Assembly (NCBI GenBank): GCA_024278715.1
Contig: JAJRSN010000002.1
Location: 1-9,116, forward strand
Reading direction: 5' to 3'
From: Calditrichota bacterium
Lineage (GTDB): Bacteria; Calditrichota; Calditrichia; Calditrichales; Calditrichaceae
Length of the DNA: 9,116 nucleotides
Shown: in pieces, positions 4,778-9,116 of the stretch
Layout: every line of letters begins with the position of its first letter
How positions within the stretch are numbered: position 1 is the stretch's first letter
Notes under the pieces: generated by a model
The model's database searches: none
Seen by the model: only the letters and a program-made list of their open reading frames with translations
Told to the model about the DNA's origin: nothing
Translations under genes and position numbers: made by a program

Positions 4778-5740
4778 ATGATTATCGTAACCGGAGCCGC
4801 CGGATTCATCGGAAGCTGCATCGTTTCCAGATTAAATAGGGAAGGCGAAAAAGACATAATCGCCGTTGACGTTTTACGCGCCAACGACAAATGGAAAAAC
4901 CTGCGCCATCTCGATATTGACGATTATCTTGATCGCGAACAGTTGTTCGATTATCTGGAAAAAACCCCGGACATCAAAGCCATCATTCACATGGGAGCTT
5001 GCAGCGCCACCACAGAACGCGACACAAATTATTTGATAGAAAACAATTATCGTTACACCTTGCGGCTGGCTGAATATTCTCTGGCGCGCGGCATCCGTTT
5101 TATTTACGCCAGTTCCGGCGCTACTTACGGCATGGGCGAGCAAGGCTACGAGGACGACGAGTCGAAAATCTCTCTTTTGCGTCCCATGAACATGTACGGT
5201 TTTTCCAAACAACTTTTCGACTTGAAAGCACGGCGCGAAGGCTGGTTCGATAAAATTGTCGGTTTGAAATTTTTTAACGTTTACGGACCGAATGAATATT
5301 TTAAAGGCGATATGGCTTCCGTGGTGTTCAAGGCTTTTAATCAGATCAAAGAATCAGGATATGTGCGGCTGTTCAAATCGCACCGCCCGGATTTCAAGGA
5401 TGGAGAGCAGTTGAGAGACTTTATTTACGTGAAGGATGTGTTGGAAGTGGTCATGTTCTTTTTGAATCATCCGGAAAAGAACGGTTTGTTTAATGTGGGC
5501 ACAGGCAAGGCGCGCACCTTTCTTGATCTGGTTAACGCCACCTTTAAAGCAATGGATAAAAAGCCCGAAATCAAATTTTTCGACATGCCCGAATCGATTC
5601 GCGACCGGTATCAGTACTTTACCGAAGCCAGAGTGGAAAAACTGCGCAACGCGGGTTATGACAAAAATTTTTACTCATTAGAAGAAGGTATCGGCGATTA
5701 TGTGCAAAACTATTTGATGAACGACTACGCACATTATTAA
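4778..5740 (+). CDS. hldD: ADP-L-glycero-D-manno-heptose 6-epimerase (HldD)
   Basis: HldD epimerises ADP-D-glycero-D-manno-heptose at C6, the last step in making the activated heptose for the LPS inner core. The 320-residue protein is an extended short-chain dehydrogenase/reductase. Visible are the NADP-binding GAAGFIGS (6-13) with Asp31 ending the second strand, HMGACSATTE (71-80), SSGATYG (112-118), and the catalytic YxxxK as MYGFSKQ (Tyr140, Lys144). FFNVYGPNEYFKGDMASV (165-182) supplies the second active-site lysine (Lys176, equivalent to Lys178 of E. coli). RDFIYVKD (213-220) follows. The C-terminal DRYQYFTEARVEKLRNAGY is characteristic of HldD rather than generic epimerases. The start is backed by AGGA at 4767-4770, 7 nt before the ATG. 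No other heptose genes are in view, and the flanking spacers suggest it is transcribed alone. Confidence 0.95.
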   Translation: MIIVTGAAGFIGSCIVSRLNREGEKDIIAVDVLRANDKWKNLRHLDIDDYLDREQLFDYLEKTPDIKAIIHMGACSATTERDTNYLIENNYRYTLRLAEYSLARGIRFIYASSGATYGMGEQGYEDDESKISLLRPMNMYGFSKQLFDLKARREGWFDKIVGLKFFNVYGPNEYFKGDMASVVFKAFNQIKESGYVRLFKSHRPDFKDGEQLRDFIYVKDVLEVVMFFLNHPEKNGLFNVGTGKARTFLDLVNATFKAMDKKPEIKFFDMPESIRDRYQYFTEARVEKLRNAGYDKNFYSLEEGIGDYVQNYLMNDYAHY

Positions 5741-5960
5741 TTTCCAAAATAATTTTTAGGTCCTGATCGCGCATTCGTTTAATCTGTCAAAAAGCAAAGC
5801 GGAAACCATGCTGGGATTAAAAAGAATGCCAAAGATTTTTGAAGTCAAATTCCATAATTCAATTGCTTCCTTTTAAAATTATTCTCAAATTATTCCTTAA
5901 ATAGTCAAACCGTAAAAATGTGCGGTCTGTCGAAAATCCATTAAGTAGTTGTTAACACTT

Positions 5961-7841
5961 ATGAAACAATTTTTATCAACCTCTGTTTTGGTTTTTGTTT
6001 TGCTTCTTTGTCAATTGAAAAGTCAGTCAGTTAGCGAGCCGGATACTGCTAATCTTCTCCGGCAAAGCCAAACCGCGGACAGTATTCAACCGGCGCCAAA
6101 GATTTCGCCGATAGAAAGTTACCGTGCGCTTTTAAACGAACACGGCAATCAATTTGACAGCCTGAGCAATCCGGTTTACGATTTTGACGATCTGCTGTAT
6201 CTGAATTACAACGGTTTGGCAGACGTCTTCCGCGTTCAACCCGACGTTCAGGTGTTCGATTTTCTGGACATGGGCATGCCGCGCTTTGTTTCCGATTTAC
6301 ATCTCTTCCCGCAGCAAACTCCCGTTTTTTGGAACGATTATTTGTTGAACGATCCCACCAACGGCATGTACAATACGCGCTTTCTTTATCCCGACGCCCT
6401 GCAATGGGCGGAAATGCCCGAAGGCACTGCGGAGTCAGCCATACTCAAAACCACAAACAACCAGTCCGCCATCCGGTTTTATTCGCGTCAGCTTTTTCCG
6501 CAAAAACCCTATACCCGCATCATGTATCGCGAAGGCGATTTCGGTTACACCGATTTGGATATTACGTTTGCCCAAAAAATCAATCCCAAAACAATCGTTC
6601 AGTTAGGCGGCATTAATCGCGATTACACGCCGAACTACTACCGCGGAAACCATTATCGCGGAACCTTCACCCGTCGGTTTTCGGATCGGTTGTTGATGCA
6701 GGCGTTCTATCGCAAAAGCGGCGAGAATGTGGATTTCCCGAACGCCTACCGCGAGGATTTCGGCAGATTCAGATATAACGAAGTTCGCGAAGACATCTTT
6801 ACGCATCTGATCCATTTTAACAAGGATGCAAAAACAGACTGGCAGGTGCGCGCCGGGTTTTCCGATTCGCGCCGGAAATACCGTTTGGCAGAAACACGGG
6901 AACGCTACCGCATCCGCTTTGACCGCTATTTTGTGCAGGGAATAAAAGACTGGCAAGCCGGCAAATTCGCTTTCAGAACCCTGCTAAACGCCGGTCAGAC
7001 TAAGAGCTGGGGCAGCGTTTACTACAGGAAATACGACGATACGGAGATGAATCTGCAGACAATGGGCGCTTTTTCTCTGGCGGATTCGCTGAAATTCACT
7101 CTCAAATTAAATCTCAATTATTTATGGGATCAGCCCTTTCAATGGGATCCTTCTTTTTCTTTTAACTGGAAGAATAAAATATTTTCAGCGAATCTGGATT
7201 TGGAAAAATACAGCCGCTTTCCAACTGTGCACGAACGCTTTTTTAATTTTAAAGGCATTTCGGGAAACCGAAATCTGAATGCGGAGCAACATTTTGTTTT
7301 TAGGGCTTCTTTTAATGTTAATCCCCGAAACTGGAGCCGAAATCGGTTTTCATTGATTTATCACCGAATTAAAGATGAAATTGTTTTTACAGGCAATACT
7401 TTTTACGCTGATCCGAAACGCGATTTTGCCGTCGCCATGGTGCAATCGACGTTAAAATTGTTTAAATTTAAATTCAGGCTGGGGGCTCAGCTCGGACTTG
7501 CGGGAGATTTGATCGGCGCCGAGCAATCGCTTCTTGCGCGGGGAATGTACCATGACCGCTGGTTAAAGGGTCGGTTGATAATCGACGCCGCAGGCACAAT
7601 TCAATGGTACGGCTCGCAAAAGAACATCGCCTATCAGCCTTACGCGGAGCGGTTTTACAAAGCAGGCGGTAAAAGAGACGGTTACTTTCTTTTGAGTTAC
7701 AAGATTGTTGCCACCGTAAAAGACGCCAGATTTTTTATGGAAATGGACAATCCTCTGGGTTTGCGGTACCACATAATTCAGGGTTATCCGGAGTTTTACC
7801 GGCGGGTAAGGTTCGGCTTGAGCTGGGTTCTTTGGAATTGA
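5961..7841 (+). CDS. Outer-membrane beta-barrel protein, TonB-dependent-receptor-like with reduced plug
   Basis: The product is 626 residues from the ATG at 5961. A signal peptide is clear (MKQFLSTSVLVFVLLLCQLKS); Cys17 is preceded by LLL, so it is not a lipobox. An in-frame TTG at 5949 gives a worse N-terminus, and neither start has a good ribosome-binding site. Residues about 75-165 look like a shortened receptor plug: DDLLYLNYNGLADVFR, then PDVQVFDFLDMGMPRFV and PVFWNDYLLND. From about 170 on there is alternating polar/aromatic sequence typical of amphipathic barrel strands. YSRFPTVHERFF followed by GNRNLNAEQ (417-443) mirrors the conserved mid-barrel motif of TonB-dependent receptors. The chain ends RFGLSWVLWN, an aromatic barrel-insertion signal. 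There is no evident TonB box, and the protein is shorter than most receptors. The substrate is unknown; it could also be an uncoupled porin-like relative. Confidence 0.7.
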   Translation: MKQFLSTSVLVFVLLLCQLKSQSVSEPDTANLLRQSQTADSIQPAPKISPIESYRALLNEHGNQFDSLSNPVYDFDDLLYLNYNGLADVFRVQPDVQVFDFLDMGMPRFVSDLHLFPQQTPVFWNDYLLNDPTNGMYNTRFLYPDALQWAEMPEGTAESAILKTTNNQSAIRFYSRQLFPQKPYTRIMYREGDFGYTDLDITFAQKINPKTIVQLGGINRDYTPNYYRGNHYRGTFTRRFSDRLLMQAFYRKSGENVDFPNAYREDFGRFRYNEVREDIFTHLIHFNKDAKTDWQVRAGFSDSRRKYRLAETRERYRIRFDRYFVQGIKDWQAGKFAFRTLLNAGQTKSWGSVYYRKYDDTEMNLQTMGAFSLADSLKFTLKLNLNYLWDQPFQWDPSFSFNWKNKIFSANLDLEKYSRFPTVHERFFNFKGISGNRNLNAEQHFVFRASFNVNPRNWSRNRFSLIYHRIKDEIVFTGNTFYADPKRDFAVAMVQSTLKLFKFKFRLGAQLGLAGDLIGAEQSLLARGMYHDRWLKGRLIIDAAGTIQWYGSQKNIAYQPYAERFYKAGGKRDGYFLLSYKIVATVKDARFFMEMDNPLGLRYHIIQGYPEFYRRVRFGLSWVLWN

Positions 7842-7916
7842 AAGATTAAAGTTCTTACAAGATTAAAGATAAAAGTTCTTTCAAGATTAAAGTACTTACA
7901 AGAGAAAAGCGACTAC
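7842..7916 (+). repeat. Tandem repeat starting at the barrel-gene stop codon
   Basis: The units are AAGATTAAAGTTCTTAC (7842-7858), a 24-nt version with a 7-nt insertion (7859-7882), AAGATTAAAGTACTTAC (7883-7899), and a decayed fourth copy (7900-7916). The array starts at the base after the TGA of the preceding gene, so it may have expanded from, or eroded, the gene's 3' flank. Confidence 0.65.
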
Positions 7917-7923
7917 TGAAATA

Positions 7924-7974
7924 GTGACAAGTTACAAAGTTACAGAGTTAAGAGTTTAGAAGTTTAGTTGTTTA
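7924..7974 (+). repeat. 7- to 8-mer degenerate tandem run (GTTACAAA / AGTTTAG)
   Basis: The run starts GTGACAA, GTTACAAA, GTTACAGA and grades into GTTAAGA, GTTTAGAA, GTTTAGTT. It is related to the run at 4607-4635 after speD-speE. It has no coding potential. Confidence 0.5.
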
Positions 7975-8001
7975 ATTTGAAGTAAAAATGAGTGTAGGAA
8001 A

Positions 8002-8030
8002 GCATAGGGCATAGGGCATAGAGCAGTAGG
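8002..8030 (+). repeat. GCATAGG heptamer tandem repeat
   Basis: GCATAGG (8002-8008), GCATAGG (8009-8015) and GCATAGA (8016-8022) are followed by GCAGTAGG. It is a short microsatellite-like array within the spacer. Confidence 0.6.
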
Positions 8031-8153
8031 CAGAAAATAGTAAAATGTTTGTTGTTAAGAAGTAAATGCTTTTTTATTCTCCAAAAAATAATTTGGTTGA
8101 ATTATTTAAGATTTTGAGCTATTGTGAAGATAACTCATTACGCATTACGATGA

Positions 8154-8186
8154 CCGGAGAAGCCGCTTAACCCTTAACGCTTAACA
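8154..8186 (+). repeat. Composite repeat copy upstream of the aminopeptidase gene
   Basis: The head CCGGAGAAGCCGCTTAAC (8154-8171) differs at one base from 4694-4711, and is followed by CCTTAAC and GCTTAAC. It ends about 20 bp before the start codon at 8207 and just before the ribosome-binding site, so it would fall in the 5' leader of that mRNA unless transcription starts very close to the gene. Confidence 0.6.
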
Positions 8187-8206
8187 AATAACCACGGAGG
8201 TGAATG

Positions 8207-9116
8207 ATGATAAAAGAAAGAATAAAAAAATTAAGAGAATTAATGAAAAAACATAAGATTCAGGCTTATGTTATTCCGAGCACCGATCCTCATTCCAGCG
8301 AGTACCTTCCGTCTGTTTGGCAGAGGCGCGCCTGGATCAGCGGTTTTGACGGTTCAGCCGGCGATGTAATTGTCACTGCGGACAAAGCCGGTTTATGGAC
8401 AGACTCGCGATATTTTCTGCAAGCCGAGGAGCAATTGAAAGACACGGGAATTGATCTTTACAAAATCGGAACGCCCGACACGCCGGACATGTTGTCGTTT
8501 CTCAAACAGGAATTAAAATCGGGCGACAGCGTGGGCATTGATCCCAAGGTGATCAGTTACCGGCAGGCGGAGCAATGGCAAAAGGAATTACATCCGCACA
8601 AAATCGTTCTGAAATTTATTGAAGACAATTTAGTCGATGAACTCTGGGATGACCAGCCCGAACCTCCGTTGGATCCGGTTGTTGTGTGGGATGACAAGTA
8701 CGCCGGCGAATCCGTGGAGAGTAAACTGGAGCGCATTCGGCAGAAAATGGCTGCCGAAGGGTGCGAAGCTCATGTTTTAACGACTCTCGATTCCATTGCC
8801 TGGACGTTCAATATTCGTTCCAGAGACGTGGAATACAATCCCGTAGTAATTTCTTACGCCGTGATTACAGAAGAAGAGGCGGAACTATTCTTACACAAGA
8901 AAAAGGTCAATCGCGCGCTAAAAAAGCATTTAAAGGAATTGGCTAAAATTCGCGATTATGACGATTTCAAAAAGCGTCTTCCCAAATTAGCCAAAAAGAA
9001 AACCCGTGTTTGGCTGGACGGCGACAGCGTGAATTACTGGGTGGTCATGTTACTTCGGAAGCGCTGTGAACTATTTTTCAAATCAAGTCCGGTCACGCAC
9101 TTCAAAGCCGTTAAAA
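8207..9116 (+). CDS. Large-form Xaa-Pro aminopeptidase, M24B family (N-terminal half; cut by window edge)
   Basis: The frame is open to the window end, giving 303 residues plus one base. It matches the long cytosolic aminopeptidase P architecture (XPNPEP1-like, around 600 residues), which removes an N-terminal residue preceding proline. Domain I has VIPSTDPHSSEYLP (22-35), RRAWISGFDGSAG (40-52) and LWTDSRYFLQAEEQL (63-77). Domain II begins near 160 and shows LTTLDSIAWTFNIRSRDVEYNPV (191-213), the family's DxxAWxxNxRxxDxxxNP pattern. THFKAVK (297-303) marks the approach to the metal-binding pita-bread domain, which lies outside the window. Catalytic competence therefore cannot be judged. Two adjacent ATGs (8204 and 8207) are possible; GGAGG at 8196-8200 is 6 nt from 8207 but only 3 nt from 8204, favouring 8207. 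No signal peptide is seen, so it is probably cytosolic. Confidence 0.92.
   Translation, partial: MIKERIKKLRELMKKHKIQAYVIPSTDPHSSEYLPSVWQRRAWISGFDGSAGDVIVTADKAGLWTDSRYFLQAEEQLKDTGIDLYKIGTPDTPDMLSFLKQELKSGDSVGIDPKVISYRQAEQWQKELHPHKIVLKFIEDNLVDELWDDQPEPPLDPVVVWDDKYAGESVESKLERIRQKMAAEGCEAHVLTTLDSIAWTFNIRSRDVEYNPVVISYAVITEEEAELFLHKKKVNRALKKHLKELAKIRDYDDFKKRLPKLAKKKTRVWLDGDSVNYWVVMLLRKRCELFFKSSPVTHFKAVK

Larger units (their letters stand above)
7842..8206. other. Repeat-filled spacer before the aminopeptidase gene
   Basis: I see no gene or RNA in these 365 bp. It is built from successive low-complexity blocks: three to four units of an AAGATTAAAG-type repeat (7842-7916), GTTACAAA/AGTTTAG runs (7924-7974), GCATAGG heptamers (8002-8030), an AT-rich unique stretch (8031-8130), an ATTACGC/ATTACGA pair, and the composite CCGGAG/CTTAAC repeat (8154-8186). 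No clear terminator for the barrel gene and no convincing promoter for the aminopeptidase gene could be picked out. Confidence 0.6.

Noticed and set aside
4874..5212. Open frame of 112 codons on the minus strand inside hldD
   Set aside because: It is antisense to a highly conserved gene, has no ribosome-binding site, and its protein shows no recognisable family features.
5808..5876. Possible 22-codon ORF in the spacer before the barrel gene
   Set aside because: It is too short, has no convincing ribosome-binding site and no recognisable peptide character.
6603..6956. Open frame of 117 codons on the minus strand inside the barrel gene
   Set aside because: It is a shadow of the barrel-protein frame with no motif or plausible start signal.
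8002..8186. CRISPR-like array in the spacer before the aminopeptidase gene
   Set aside because: Units are 7-8 nt and directly tandem, with no constant-length spacers and no cas genes in view.

Overview
The window looks like chromosomal DNA from a Gram-negative bacterium. An LPS inner-core heptose enzyme (HldD) and a signal-peptide-bearing outer-membrane barrel protein both imply an outer membrane. Base composition is moderate and the spacers are AT-rich. Spacers carry short interspersed repeats (9-mers of CAGATTAAG type, 7- to 8-mers of GTGACAAA, CTTAAC and GCATAGG type). This spacer style, together with a large eukaryote-like Xaa-Pro aminopeptidase, suggests the FCB/Calditrichota neighbourhood. 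That placement is an inference from style only. No phage, transposon, CRISPR, tRNA or rRNA signal was seen.

Layout: 1-443 (minus) is the start of a small polytopic membrane protein, cut by the window edge. 827-1909 (plus) is serC, phosphoserine aminotransferase, ending in a clear intrinsic terminator. 2118-2669 and 2697-3041 (minus) form a probable two-gene operon of a PilZ-domain protein followed by a GNAT acetyltransferase. 3316-4611 (plus) is a single ORF fusing S-adenosylmethionine decarboxylase (SpeD) to spermidine synthase (SpeE), divergent from the PilZ gene, with a promoter-like site that contains a near-perfect dyad. 4778-5740 (plus) is hldD. 5961-7841 (plus) is an outer-membrane beta-barrel protein resembling a TonB-dependent receptor with a reduced plug. 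8207-9116 (plus) is the N-terminal half of a large M24B Xaa-Pro aminopeptidase, cut by the right edge.

The genes do not make one pathway. They cover serine biosynthesis, c-di-GMP-type signalling, spermidine synthesis, LPS heptose synthesis, outer-membrane transport and peptide turnover. The most notable item is the SpeD-SpeE fusion. It places the enzyme that makes decarboxylated AdoMet on the same polypeptide as the enzyme that consumes it. All key processing and catalytic residues appear intact, and autocleavage would leave the synthase attached to the pyruvoyl subunit. Second in interest are the composite repeats in the spacers before hldD and the aminopeptidase gene, and the 9-mer-periodic repeat present at three sites around serC.
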